From CAYQLY01 sp964418605 (GTDB taxonomy: Bacteria; Bacteroidota; Bacteroidia; Cytophagales; Cyclobacteriaceae): DNA of 54,103 bases. The notes below the pieces were generated by a model, which saw only the letters and a program-made list of their open reading frames with translations, had not been told where the DNA came from and did no database searches. A program made the position numbers and the translations under genes. The DNA is taken from NCBI GenBank assembly GCA_964418605.1, contig CAYQLY010000014.1, forward strand, positions 1-54,103, given 5' to 3'. This document shows positions 25,280 through 34,030 of this stretch, in pieces; within the stretch, counting starts at the first letter, position 1; each line of letters opens with the position of its first letter.

Positions 25280-28108
25280 TTATTCTGGGAGTAGTATACC
25301 TGTGAATTTATTCTTTTCATCAAAAATAAGGCGAGCCACATCTTGAATATCTTTTACAGTTAATGCATCAACTCGTTTTTCATAATCTAAAAACTGTTTT
25401 GTAGTTAAATCGCCCCAATAGATACTATTCAACCTAGATAGCCAAAATCCATTTTCTTTTAAATTTATTTTTTGTTGCTCCTTCCATAATTGCTTAACTT
25501 TATTTAAATCTTTTTTACTGCAGCCATTTTCTTTTAAATTCTGAATAAGCTGATGAGAGGCGCTAAGAAGCGTATCTACTTTTTCGGGGCCACAAGGGAT
25601 ATAAAGCTGTGCAAGAAATCCTTCAAATGGTTCTTTTTGAACTACAATGGCTATGCCACTACCATAGACGCCACTTATTTCTTCTCTTAACTTTTCTGTA
25701 AGTTTAATATCCATTACTTCTTGTAATGCTTTTGCTTTCAATACGAGATTAGAACTATAAGTAATAGATCCATGAAATAGTTCTAATATAAGACTTTTCT
25801 TTTCTATGCCTTTTTTATAAACAAATGTAGTTTGACCATTAATTCTACGTAATCCCCGGTCTTTCCAACTAGGTGTTTTACCTGTTGATGGTAAACTGGC
25901 TATATACGTTTCAATCAAAGGCTTTAATGAATCTAGATTAATATTACCAACAATGGTAAAATGATATCCATCGATATTGCCAAAGTGCTCTTTATATATC
26001 TTCAACACATGATCTATATTAATATTTTTTATTTTACCTGCATTGGGAATAGTAATAGGCGTAAGTGGTGAATGAGCATATAATGTTGAATACAATGTAT
26101 CCATAAAGGCGGTTTGTGGGTCATCCTTGATATGATCAAGTGTGCCTATTTCTTGTTCTTTAAATACATTAAATAGTTTTTCATCTCTACGAGGCTGAGT
26201 AACATATAAGTAAAGAAGCTGGAACATAGCTTCCATATCTTTAACACATGAACTACCAGATATGCTTTCTGCTGTTTCACCTAGTGCAAAAGAAACAGAA
26301 GCTAATTTTCCAGCCATCATTTTTTTAAGATCAGTAGGCGTAAAATCACCTACACCCATTTGATCCATAATGCTTTTTAAATACAAAACAACATATTTAT
26401 CATCTACAGATGTAAGGCTAGCACCTCCTTTACGTGTAGCGATAAATTTAATTTCATCATTTTTAAAATTTGTTTTCTTTAATGTAAGCGTAACATGATT
26501 GCTTAAAGTCAAATCTATTGTTTCTAGTATTTTATTTTTGGTTTCATGTATAATTTTTCCAGCTACAGGTTTTTCTTTTAATAGGTTTTTAGAGATTTCT
26601 TTTTCATCAGAGGCTGTGATTTTTTGAGTTTTAGCTTGCTCTAAGATAGCTATCACCTCTTGATCCGTTGGAAATACAACTTCTTTTTTATCAGGGCCAA
26701 CAAGCATCACTAACGGATGATTATGTGCTGTGATTTTGGAAATAAAATGATTGATATCATCAAGTGTAATGGTAGGGGATAACTCCTTATAGTAGCTGTA
26801 CTCATTTTCTATGCCAGGAATCATTTCTTGATGTAAAAAATGGTTTATATACTCTTCAGCATAGTGAGCTGATTCCGTCTTCATACGCTCATTATAGATT
26901 TTTTCGTAAGCACTCAGATGTATCTTTTTAGCTACTTCTAATTCAGAGGATGTAAACCCTATTTTTTTTATCTTTTCTATTTCTTGAATTAATGCGGTTA
27001 AGGCTTTATCTATTTTATCATGAATAGGTACTGCCTCTACTTGAAAGCATTCATAATTTCCTACAATCGAGCTTGCATTTCCACTCGCATAAGCAAACGG
27101 AGCATTTTCTTGTTGGCGTATCTCATCAAACCGATTAGTTAGTAGAGTTGATAATAAATTTTTTATTATAAACTGTTTATAGTCACCCACCGTTTTTTCA
27201 GGCTCTACAGCATAGAAAGGATAAAATAATGTTATGAATGAAGAAGGAGCTTCTTTCTCTCGTATAGTTAATACCTCTGTTTTAGAGCGTTGAGCAATTT
27301 GTTCTATTTTTCTTGGTCTGAAGTTTTCTGGATTTTTTAAGTTTAAAAAATGCTTTTTAACTAATCCTTCAATCTGATTAACATCAATATCTCCAACTAC
27401 AACCACAGCCATGAGATTAGGTCGATACCAATCTCGATAGAATCTCTTAATCGTTTCATAACTAAAACTTTTCAAAATACTATCTTGACCTATTGGAAGC
27501 CTTTGAGCATATAAAGAGCCTGCTAATAGGTGAGAAAGTAATTTTTTTCTCACCCTTTCTTCAAAGCCTTTCTGCAATCTCGATTCTTCTAAAACTACAC
27601 CTCGTTCTTTATCAATTTCTACATTATCATACGTGCAATTATGAGCCCAATCTTCTAATACCTGAAATCCTTTTTCTAAGTTATTGGATTTATCAAGAGG
27701 TATAGGTAGAATATAAACTGTCTCATCAAAATAAGTATATGCATTAAGATCACCACCAAATTCTACACCAATGGATTGAAGAAATGAAACCAATTCATTT
27801 TTTTTAAAATGTTTACTTCCATTAAAGGCCATGTGCTCACAAAAGTGTGCTAATCCTTGTTGATCGTCATCCTCTAAAATAGAGCCTGCATTAAGAACAA
27901 GACGTAGCTCTACTTTTTTTTCTGGTTTAGTATTTTTTCGAATGTAATAAGTTAGTCCATTTGGTAGTTTTCCAATTTTTACATCTTTATCAATAGGAAG
28001 TTGCTCATTAAGATCAAGTCTGTTTTGGGCCTGAAGAAAATGAAAATGAAAAACAATAGTTACAGCAATAACAATAGTCTTCTTTAGGCAGCTTTTATAG
28101 TGTCTCAT
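25280..28108 (-). CDS. M16 family zinc metallopeptidase (pitrilysin-like), secreted
   Basis: The 942 residues have a signal peptide (about 1-27, ending FHFLQAQ). The first M16 half carries the inverted zinc motif HFCEH (His88, Glu91, His92) in GLAHFCEHMAFNGS, with the distal ligand expected in the following DKERGVVLEESRLQ. The second half is the usual inactive partner. Full length and intact ligands indicate an active periplasmic or outer-membrane peptidase that degrades peptides. It is followed by ppx/gppA on the same strand. Confidence 0.93.
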   Translation of the reverse strand: MRHYKSCLKKTIVIAVTIVFHFHFLQAQNRLDLNEQLPIDKDVKIGKLPNGLTYYIRKNTKPEKKVELRLVLNAGSILEDDDQQGLAHFCEHMAFNGSKHFKKNELVSFLQSIGVEFGGDLNAYTYFDETVYILPIPLDKSNNLEKGFQVLEDWAHNCTYDNVEIDKERGVVLEESRLQKGFEERVRKKLLSHLLAGSLYAQRLPIGQDSILKSFSYETIKRFYRDWYRPNLMAVVVVGDIDVNQIEGLVKKHFLNLKNPENFRPRKIEQIAQRSKTEVLTIREKEAPSSFITLFYPFYAVEPEKTVGDYKQFIIKNLLSTLLTNRFDEIRQQENAPFAYASGNASSIVGNYECFQVEAVPIHDKIDKALTALIQEIEKIKKIGFTSSELEVAKKIHLSAYEKIYNERMKTESAHYAEEYINHFLHQEMIPGIENEYSYYKELSPTITLDDINHFISKITAHNHPLVMLVGPDKKEVVFPTDQEVIAILEQAKTQKITASDEKEISKNLLKEKPVAGKIIHETKNKILETIDLTLSNHVTLTLKKTNFKNDEIKFIATRKGGASLTSVDDKYVVLYLKSIMDQMGVGDFTPTDLKKMMAGKLASVSFALGETAESISGSSCVKDMEAMFQLLYLYVTQPRRDEKLFNVFKEQEIGTLDHIKDDPQTAFMDTLYSTLYAHSPLTPITIPNAGKIKNINIDHVLKIYKEHFGNIDGYHFTIVGNINLDSLKPLIETYIASLPSTGKTPSWKDRGLRRINGQTTFVYKKGIEKKSLILELFHGSITYSSNLVLKAKALQEVMDIKLTEKLREEISGVYGSGIAIVVQKEPFEGFLAQLYIPCGPEKVDTLLSASHQLIQNLKENGCSKKDLNKVKQLWKEQQKINLKENGFWLSRLNSIYWGDLTTKQFLDYEKRVDALTVKDIQDVARLIFDEKNKFTGILLPE

Positions 28109-28192
28109 ATGTATGTTAAAAAAATGTTTATTTGGATTAGATACATGTAATTATATACATGCAATTATAGAAAGAAAATAAGATATGGTAAG

Positions 28193-28266
28193 TAGCGAGG
28201 ACGGGATTTGAACCCGTGACCTCAGGGTTATGAATCCTGTGCTCTAACCAACTGAGCTACCTCGCC
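28193..28266 (-). tRNA. tRNA-Met (CAT anticodon, elongator-like)
   Basis: The minus strand gives a complete cloverleaf of 74 nucleotides: acceptor GGCGAGG pairing with CCTCGCT (G1-U72), D arm GCTC..GAGC, anticodon loop TTCATAA, T arm ACGGG-TTCAAAT-CCCGT, discriminator A. The 3' CCA is not encoded. The anticodon stem CAGGA/CCCTG has an A-C mismatch at its loop end. The body resembles elongator tRNA-Met rather than initiator, because the acceptor first pair is G-U and there is no run of three G-C pairs in the anticodon stem. A CAT tRNA-Ile with modified C34 is the alternative. Confidence 0.93.
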
Positions 28267-28297
28267 CTATGGACTGCAATTATACGAATTTAATCTC

Positions 28298-28305
28298 TAA
28301 TTTTG
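28298..28305 (+). promoter_or_regulatory. Candidate -7 element (TAATTTTG) for the START-like gene
   Basis: A perfect TAnnTTTG lies 80 bases before the ATG at 28386, in the gap between the divergent tRNA and this gene. It favours the downstream start, because an earlier in-frame ATG at 28269 lies upstream of this promoter. Confidence 0.45.
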
Positions 28306-28385
28306 TAGCATTGAATTCGCTATTTTTCAGTAAAAGTTCTATATTAGCCTTTTCTTTTCAAAAAATAAAAAATCAGAAGCGATAC

Positions 28386-28784
28386 ATGGGAAAATATAAG
28401 TTTGACATAGAGTTTGAAATTAAAGCTTCGCCACGGGTTTTATATCCGTATATTTCAACAGCCAGTGGACTATCAGGATGGTTTGCTGAAAAAGTAAATA
28501 TTAATAATATCACTAAAGAGTTTCATTTTGTATGGGATAATGAAGATCATTATGCTAAAATGACGGCACATAAAGTTAATCATCATGTTAAATTCGAATT
28601 TATTCCTGAAACCAAAGAAGATGAAGAAGATCCTTCTTATATTGAAATTCATATTGAAACCAATGATCTGACACAGACAACGTATTTGCGAATTACGGAT
28701 TATTCGGATATTGATGATGAAGAAGAAGTTCAAGAACTTTGGGTCAACCAAGTCAATACACTTAAAGAAACAGTTGGCGGATAG
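28386..28784 (+). CDS. START-like/SRPBCC domain protein
   Basis: The 132-residue cytosolic protein begins MGKYKFDIEFEIKASPRVLY and has a helix-grip (START/AHSA1-like) pattern: SGLSGWFAEKVNI, an acidic loop KEDEEDPSYIEIHIE, and a C-terminal helix LWVNQVNTLKETVGG. A longer frame from 28269 would add 39 residues of non-conserved sequence almost touching the tRNA, so I use the later ATG. It precedes the LptF/G gene by 9 bases, so they are probably cotranscribed. The ligand is unknown. Confidence 0.85.
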   Translation: MGKYKFDIEFEIKASPRVLYPYISTASGLSGWFAEKVNINNITKEFHFVWDNEDHYAKMTAHKVNHHVKFEFIPETKEDEEDPSYIEIHIETNDLTQTTYLRITDYSDIDDEEEVQELWVNQVNTLKETVGG

Positions 28785-28793
28785 AACTCCACT

Positions 28794-30269
28794 ATGCTAT
28801 CACGATTACCATTCATAAAAAAAGTAGATAAGCTTATTCTCAAGGCTTTTGTAGGGCCATTCTTAATCACCTTTTTGGTAGTAGTCTTCATTTTATTAGT
28901 TCAAATGATGCTCAGGTATTTTGAAGACTTTTTTGGGAAAGGGTTGAGCTTATGGGTTTTTCTAAAAATGTTTTTTTACTTCAGCTTAAACACAACTCCA
29001 ATTGCGCTTCCGTTAGCTATCTTACTTTCAAGTTTGATCACGTTCGGAAACTTAGGAGAACACTTTGAACTTACGGCAGTAAAAAGTGCAGGCATATCAC
29101 TCATCCGAACACTTCGTCCTATTTTTTTGTTGGCTACTGCTCTATCTTTTATTTCTTTTTTTATTAATGACACCATTGTTCCTTTAGCTAATCTAAAGGC
29201 TTATAGCTTGTTGTATGATATTCGTCAGAAAAAACCAACTGTTGATTTTAAAGAAGGTACATTTTATAATGGATTAGATGGATATAGTGTCCGGATGGGA
29301 GAGAAATTTTCTGATGGTAAAACATTTAAAAATATTATGATTTACGATCATACCAAAGGAAACGGAAATGTTACTGTGATTTTAGCTGACTCAGGACAGA
29401 TGTACAGTATTTTTGATGATCGTTATTTAAAAATGGATCTTTTTAATGGAGGCATTTTTACAGAAGATATTGAGCAAAATACCTATAATCCATCCTCCAA
29501 AAAATTTATACGAAGTGAGTTTAAAAGAAACGAACTCTTATTTAGCTTAGAATCATTCGATCTCAAACGTACAAGAGAAGAGCTCTTCCTTGGAAACAGA
29601 ATCATGAAGAATACAAGAGAACTTACACATGATATTGACTCTATTACAAAAGAAGAAAAAAACACATTTATTGATTTTGATAAAACGATTAAATTATATT
29701 ATATCTACCATTACAATAAAAAAACAGATAGTATTGCTTCAATATATTCACCTTTAACACCTACATCCAGACTAACTCAATTTTCATCTCAATCAAAACT
29801 GAATATATTAGACTATGCTTTAACTAACGCACGAAATATAAAAAGCCTTACCGATTCTTATACAGAACGTCATGGCACTATTTTTAGAGATTTAAAAGAA
29901 TTTCAAATTGAAAAATATAAAAAGATCACACAGGCTATAACTTGTTTACTTATGTTTTTAATAGGAGCTCCTTTAGGTTCCATTATTAAACGAGGAGGAG
30001 TGGGCATACCAGTACTTATTTCAATAGGTTTTTTTATTCTTTCATATGTCATCACCATTATGAGTGAAAAATGGACTAAGGAAGGACTTGTGATGGTTGA
30101 ATATTCCAGTTGGGCAGCTACAGCTGTTTTATTGCCAATAGGGCTACTTTTTCTGATGCAAGCTAGAAATGATGTCCGTTTATTTGATAGGGACTTTTAC
30201 CTTGTTTGGTTAGGAAAGGTCAAAAATTGGGTATTCCTAAAATTTAAAAAAGGCGCTCAAAACGATTGA
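28794..30269 (+). CDS. LptF/LptG (YjgP/YjgQ) family LPS export permease
   Basis: The membrane part of the Lpt ABC exporter, which extracts lipopolysaccharide from the inner membrane. In 491 residues there are TM segments near 17-40, 55-80 and 100-122, a periplasmic jelly-roll region (about 135-370), then three C-terminal TM helices (about 383-475) including LLMFLIGAPLGSIIKRGGVG. The insertion at about 240-370 is longer than in E. coli LptF/G (about 360 residues), as is typical in Bacteroidota. No LptB ATPase gene is adjacent. I cannot decide between LptF and LptG. Confidence 0.88.
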   Translation: MLSRLPFIKKVDKLILKAFVGPFLITFLVVVFILLVQMMLRYFEDFFGKGLSLWVFLKMFFYFSLNTTPIALPLAILLSSLITFGNLGEHFELTAVKSAGISLIRTLRPIFLLATALSFISFFINDTIVPLANLKAYSLLYDIRQKKPTVDFKEGTFYNGLDGYSVRMGEKFSDGKTFKNIMIYDHTKGNGNVTVILADSGQMYSIFDDRYLKMDLFNGGIFTEDIEQNTYNPSSKKFIRSEFKRNELLFSLESFDLKRTREELFLGNRIMKNTRELTHDIDSITKEEKNTFIDFDKTIKLYYIYHYNKKTDSIASIYSPLTPTSRLTQFSSQSKLNILDYALTNARNIKSLTDSYTERHGTIFRDLKEFQIEKYKKITQAITCLLMFLIGAPLGSIIKRGGVGIPVLISIGFFILSYVITIMSEKWTKEGLVMVEYSSWAATAVLLPIGLLFLMQARNDVRLFDRDFYLVWLGKVKNWVFLKFKKGAQND

Positions 30270-30285
30270 AATATCATTGAATTTC

Positions 30286-30316
30286 TTGTATTAAATCAAT
30301 AAAATGAGTATTTTTG
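30286..30316 (+). promoter_or_regulatory. rpsO: rpsO promoter (TTG-N20-TATTTTTG)
   Basis: TTG at 30286-30288 and TATTTTTG at 30309-30316 with a 20-base spacer, 20 bases upstream of the rpsO ATG. An AAAGGA stretch follows before the start. Confidence 0.65.
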
Positions 30317-30335
30317 CACATAATTAAAGGAAAAA

Positions 30336-30605
30336 ATGCATTTAACAAAAGAGGTTAGACAGCAAGTCGTTGATAAGTACGGAAAATCTAAAAATGATTC
30401 AGGTTCAACTGAAGTTCAAATTGCTTTATTTACTCATCAAATTAGCTATATCACTCAGCATTTGGGTGATCATCCTAAAGATCATTCATCTCGCGCAGGG
30501 TTAATTAAGTTGGTAGGGAAAAGAAGAAGATTGTTAGACTACTTGCACCGCTCTAGCGTAGAACGCTATCGAAAAATATTAACAGAGTTAGACATACGAA
30601 AATAA
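30336..30605 (+). CDS. rpsO: 30S ribosomal protein S15
   Basis: S15 binds 16S rRNA at the central-domain junction early in 30S assembly. The 89 residues are the full family length, with DSGSTEVQIALFTHQI (21-36), the DHSSRAGLIKLVGKRRRLLDYL block, and the C-terminal RYRKILTELDIRK. rpsO followed by pnp is the classic bacterial order. A hairpin between them is a plausible processing or termination point, and in E. coli PNPase and RNase III act on this intergenic region (established there, inferred here). Confidence 0.98.
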   Translation: MHLTKEVRQQVVDKYGKSKNDSGSTEVQIALFTHQISYITQHLGDHPKDHSSRAGLIKLVGKRRRLLDYLHRSSVERYRKILTELDIRK

Positions 30606-30620
30606 ATCAAGTGTAACTTA

Positions 30621-30660
30621 AAAATTGGGAATCTCCAAAAGGTTCCCAATTTTTGTTTTT
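30621..30660 (+). terminator. rpsO-pnp intergenic terminator-like hairpin
   Basis: AAAATTGGGAA (30621-30631) and perfect complement (30643-30653) followed by a T-rich tail. The 11-base loop can close further through CC-AAAA-GG. It likely ends or attenuates rpsO transcription before pnp. Confidence 0.8.
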
Positions 30661-30718
30661 TATCAAAATCTACATTATACATTATTTTTAAACCTATTAA
30701 GATTATTCATTTATACAT

Positions 30719-32848
30719 ATGATGCCTACGAGTATTCGAAAAACCATTTCATTAAGCGATGGACGAGAGATTAGTATTGAAACAGGTAAACTAGCAAAGC
30801 AAGCAGATGGATCTGTGGTTGTACGTTGCGGTAATACCATGTTATTGGCTACTGTTGTTTCAAGCACAGAAGCCAAAGAAGGGGTTGACTTTTTACCACT
30901 TTCCGTAGATTACCAAGAAAAATTCGCTTCAGCAGGAAAAATCCCAGGTGGATTTCTACGAAGAGAAGGTAAATTGAGTGATTATGAGGTACTTATCAGC
31001 CGTTTAGTTGATCGAGCTATCCGACCATTATTTCCTGATGATTACCATGCAGATACACAAGTGATGATTTATCTCATCTCATCTGATAAAGATGTAATGC
31101 CTGATTCATTGGCTGCACTAGCGGCCTCATCAGCATTGAGTATATCAGATATTCCCTTTAATGGGCCAATTTCTGAAGTACGTGTGGCTAAAATAGATGG
31201 ACAGCTAGTACTCAACCCATCCTATGAACAACTTGAACGTGCAGATATTGATTTGATGGTTGCTGCTTCAGCTGATGAAATACTCATGGTAGAAGGTGAG
31301 ATGAATGAGGTATCAGAAGAGGATATGATCGAAGCTTTAAAGTTTGCTCATGAAACCATTAAAGCTCATTGTACCATACAAAAAGAGTTTGCTAAAGAAA
31401 TAGGTAAAACAAAACGGACCTATTCTCATGAGGTAAATGATGAAAAGCTAAAAGAAGATATGCATCGCTTACTTTATGATAAAGTATATCATGTTGCTCA
31501 ATCACTTATCAAAAACAAAAAAGAGAGATCTGATGCCTTTAATCAAGTTAAAGAAGAATATATAAAGTCTCTCACAGAGCCAACAGAAGAAATGCTCAAT
31601 TTGATAGATAGGTATTTTCATAAAATTCACAAAAAAGCATCACGGGATTTAGTATTAAATAAAAAAGTAAGACTAGATGGAAGAAAACAAGATGAAATAA
31701 GATCTATCTGGTGTGAAGTTGATTACCTACCATCAGCACATGGTTCATCCATATTTACACGCGGCGAAACGCAATCGCTTACGACTGTTACATTGGGCAC
31801 AAAGTTGGATGAACAGCTTATTGATGGAGCTACCATAAGTGGATCTAATAAATTGATGCTACATTATAACTTTCCAGGTTTCTCCACGGGAGAAGTTAAA
31901 CCAAATAGAGGACCTGGTAGACGTGAGGTGGGGCATGGAAATCTAGCTCTCCGCGCATTGAAAAAAGTATTACCTAAGCCTGAAGATAATGCATACACCA
32001 TTCGAATTGTGTCAGATATATTAGAATCAAATGGCTCCTCTTCAATGGCTACTGTTTGTGCTGGAACGCTTGCTTTGATGGATGCAGGGGTAACTATTAA
32101 GGGACCTGTATCAGGTATTGCAATGGGACTGATATCAGAGGGTGGAAAATTTGCAATTCTATCTGATATATTAGGTGATGAGGATCATTTAGGAGATATG
32201 GACTTTAAAGTTACAGGAACAGCAAAAGGCATCACCGCTTGTCAAATGGATATGAAAGTAGAAGGCCTTTCCTATGAGGTATTAGCACAAGCTCTACAAC
32301 AGGCTAAAGCAGGTAGACTGCACATTCTAAATGAGATGCTAAAAACAATCGCAGAACCAAGACCGGATTATAAACCTCATGTTCCACGACTTGTTAACTT
32401 ACGCATCCCTGGAGACATGATCGGTGCAGTAATTGGGCCAGGTGGAAAAGTGATACAAGAAATGCAACGCGAAACAGGAGCAACAATCATTATTGAAGAA
32501 GTAAATAACGAAGGTGTTGTTAATATCTTTGCAGTCGATAAAGAAGCCATGGAGAAAGCTGTAGCAAAAGTGAAAGCTATCGTAACTTTACCAACTGTGG
32601 GAGAAATATATAATGGAAAAGTAAAATCTATTATGCCTTTTGGTGCATTTGTCGAGTTTTTACCAGGTAAAGAAGGGTTGTTGCATATTTCAGAAATTAA
32701 ATGGGAGCGTATAGAAACTATGGATGGCGTTTTAGAAGTTGGGGAGAACGTTCAGGTTAAACTAATTGAAGTAGATAAAAAAACAGGGAAATACCGTTTA
32801 TCCAGAAAAATCTTAATACCTAAACCTGAAAAAATAGTTAATAGTTAG
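30719..32848 (+). CDS. pnp: Polyribonucleotide nucleotidyltransferase (PNPase)
   Basis: PNPase degrades RNA 3' to 5' using phosphate and adds 3' tails. The 709 residues contain two RNase PH domains (about 10-140 and 310-530, the second with FTRGETQSLTTVTLG and SDILGDEDHLGDMDFKV, including the catalytic Asp residues), an alpha-helical linker, a KH domain (RIPGDMIGAVIGPGGKVIQE near 560-580), and an S1 domain (VGEIYNGKVKSIMPFGAFVE near 625-645). All domains are intact. Two adjacent ATGs begin the frame; I use the first. Confidence 0.98.
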   Translation: MMPTSIRKTISLSDGREISIETGKLAKQADGSVVVRCGNTMLLATVVSSTEAKEGVDFLPLSVDYQEKFASAGKIPGGFLRREGKLSDYEVLISRLVDRAIRPLFPDDYHADTQVMIYLISSDKDVMPDSLAALAASSALSISDIPFNGPISEVRVAKIDGQLVLNPSYEQLERADIDLMVAASADEILMVEGEMNEVSEEDMIEALKFAHETIKAHCTIQKEFAKEIGKTKRTYSHEVNDEKLKEDMHRLLYDKVYHVAQSLIKNKKERSDAFNQVKEEYIKSLTEPTEEMLNLIDRYFHKIHKKASRDLVLNKKVRLDGRKQDEIRSIWCEVDYLPSAHGSSIFTRGETQSLTTVTLGTKLDEQLIDGATISGSNKLMLHYNFPGFSTGEVKPNRGPGRREVGHGNLALRALKKVLPKPEDNAYTIRIVSDILESNGSSSMATVCAGTLALMDAGVTIKGPVSGIAMGLISEGGKFAILSDILGDEDHLGDMDFKVTGTAKGITACQMDMKVEGLSYEVLAQALQQAKAGRLHILNEMLKTIAEPRPDYKPHVPRLVNLRIPGDMIGAVIGPGGKVIQEMQRETGATIIIEEVNNEGVVNIFAVDKEAMEKAVAKVKAIVTLPTVGEIYNGKVKSIMPFGAFVEFLPGKEGLLHISEIKWERIETMDGVLEVGENVQVKLIEVDKKTGKYRLSRKILIPKPEKIVNS

Positions 32849-32871
32849 AGAGTTTTAGTGTTTATATTTTT

Positions 32872-32915
32872 AAAGTGTAAAAGGGTAATTTGTTTAGCCT
32901 TTTACACTTTTTTTG
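32872..32915 (+). terminator. Terminator after pnp
   Basis: AAAGTGTAAAAGG (32872-32884), 13-base loop, perfect 13-bp complement (32898-32910) leading into a run of T. It separates pnp from rpoD. Confidence 0.85.
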
Positions 32916-32949
32916 TGCACTTTTATTAACAGTAAAACTAAAATAGTTT

Positions 32950-32957
32950 TATATTTG
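32950..32957 (+). promoter_or_regulatory. rpoD: rpoD promoter -7 element (TATATTTG)
   Basis: A perfect TAnnTTTG 38 bases upstream of the rpoD ATG. The -33 TTG is not clear. A start site about 7 bases downstream would give a leader of about 30 bases. Confidence 0.5.
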
Positions 32958-32995
32958 TATAGAGCCCTTTAGATAACATTTACTCAGAGATAACT

Positions 32996-33859
32996 ATGAA
33001 GCAAGTCAAAATTAGTAAGCAAATTACCAATCGAGATACTCAATCTGTGGATAAGTACCTTGTTGAAGTTTCAAAGCTTCCATTAATTACATCCGAGCAA
33101 GAAACTCAATTAGCTAAACGTATTAAAAAAGGTGATCATCAAGCACTTGAACAATTGACCAAAGCTAATCTAAGGTTTGTTATTTCTGTAGCCAAACAAT
33201 ATCAAAATCAAGGTCTACCACTCTGTGATTTAATTAATGAGGGGAACCTAGGTCTTATCAAAGCAGCACAACGATTTGACGAAACAAGAGGATTTAAATT
33301 TATTTCCTACGCGGTATGGTGGATTCGTCAATCTATTTTGCAAGCATTAGCTGAACAATCTAGAATTGTACGTCTTCCACTTAATAGAGTGGGTGCTTTA
33401 ACTAAAATAAGTAAAGCATTCGCAGAATTAGAGCAAAAATTTGAACGTGAACCATTGCCAGAAGAGCTAGCCGATGTACTTGATCTCACTACAGATGAAG
33501 TGCTTGAAGCAATTAAAATTGGGGGGCGCCATGTATCTGTCGATGCACCTTATGGTCAAGAGGAGGAAGGTACATTGTTAGATGTTCTTGAAGATGATAA
33601 TGAAAAAATGCCTGATTCAATACTGATGAATGAATCCTTACGACGAGAACTTAAAATGGTTATTTCTACATTACCTCAGCGTGAAGCAGATATCCTCTGT
33701 TTTTCATTTGGTATTAATGGGAAGCCACTTTTAAGCTTAGAAGAAATAGGCTACAAGTTTATGTTAACCAAAGAAAGAGTTCGTCAAATCAAAGAAAAGG
33801 CACTAAGGCGATTGCGTACAACATCTAAAAACGTTACATTAAAAGCCTATGTAAAATAA
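32996..33859 (+). CDS. rpoD: Primary RNA polymerase sigma factor RpoD/SigA
   Basis: The housekeeping sigma factor that recognises the TTG/TAnnTTTG promoters seen in this window. The 287 residues are the compact Bacteroidota form, lacking region 1.1 and the long non-conserved insert. Region 1.2 is at about 17-50 (DKYLVEVSKLPLIT). Region 2 is at about 55-125 with DLINEGNLGLIKAAQRFD and FKFISYAVWWIRQSI. Region 3 follows, and region 4 has the helix-turn-helix LSLEEIGYKFMLTKERVRQI near 245-265. Complete. Confidence 0.97.
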   Translation: MKQVKISKQITNRDTQSVDKYLVEVSKLPLITSEQETQLAKRIKKGDHQALEQLTKANLRFVISVAKQYQNQGLPLCDLINEGNLGLIKAAQRFDETRGFKFISYAVWWIRQSILQALAEQSRIVRLPLNRVGALTKISKAFAELEQKFEREPLPEELADVLDLTTDEVLEAIKIGGRHVSVDAPYGQEEEGTLLDVLEDDNEKMPDSILMNESLRRELKMVISTLPQREADILCFSFGINGKPLLSLEEIGYKFMLTKERVRQIKEKALRRLRTTSKNVTLKAYVK

Positions 33860-33885
33860 TTAGTAGACTTCTTTCATACATGCTA

Positions 33886-33910
33886 AGCTATTTTTTTAAT
33901 AAAAATAGCT
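33886..33910. repeat. 10-bp hairpin after rpoD
   Basis: AGCTATTTTT (33886-33895), loop TTAAT, perfect complement (33901-33910). The T-run is inside the stem rather than after it, so this is an unusual terminator at best. The remaining 120 bases to gyrA are AT-rich with no convincing gene. Confidence 0.45.
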
Positions 33911-34030
33911 CCCAAAAAATAAATGCCCCGGAAGGAAAAATAATCTTTTATTTGGCGTTTTTACTTTATAAAGTATGCCCAATTTTTGGCATAATTTGCG
34001 TAAATTGCTACCTAATTTTCACATACTATA

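Noticed and set aside
28269..28385. Longer N-terminus for the START-like protein
   Set aside because: It would begin 2 bases from the tRNA and upstream of the likely promoter at 28298, and the extra 39 residues are not START-like.
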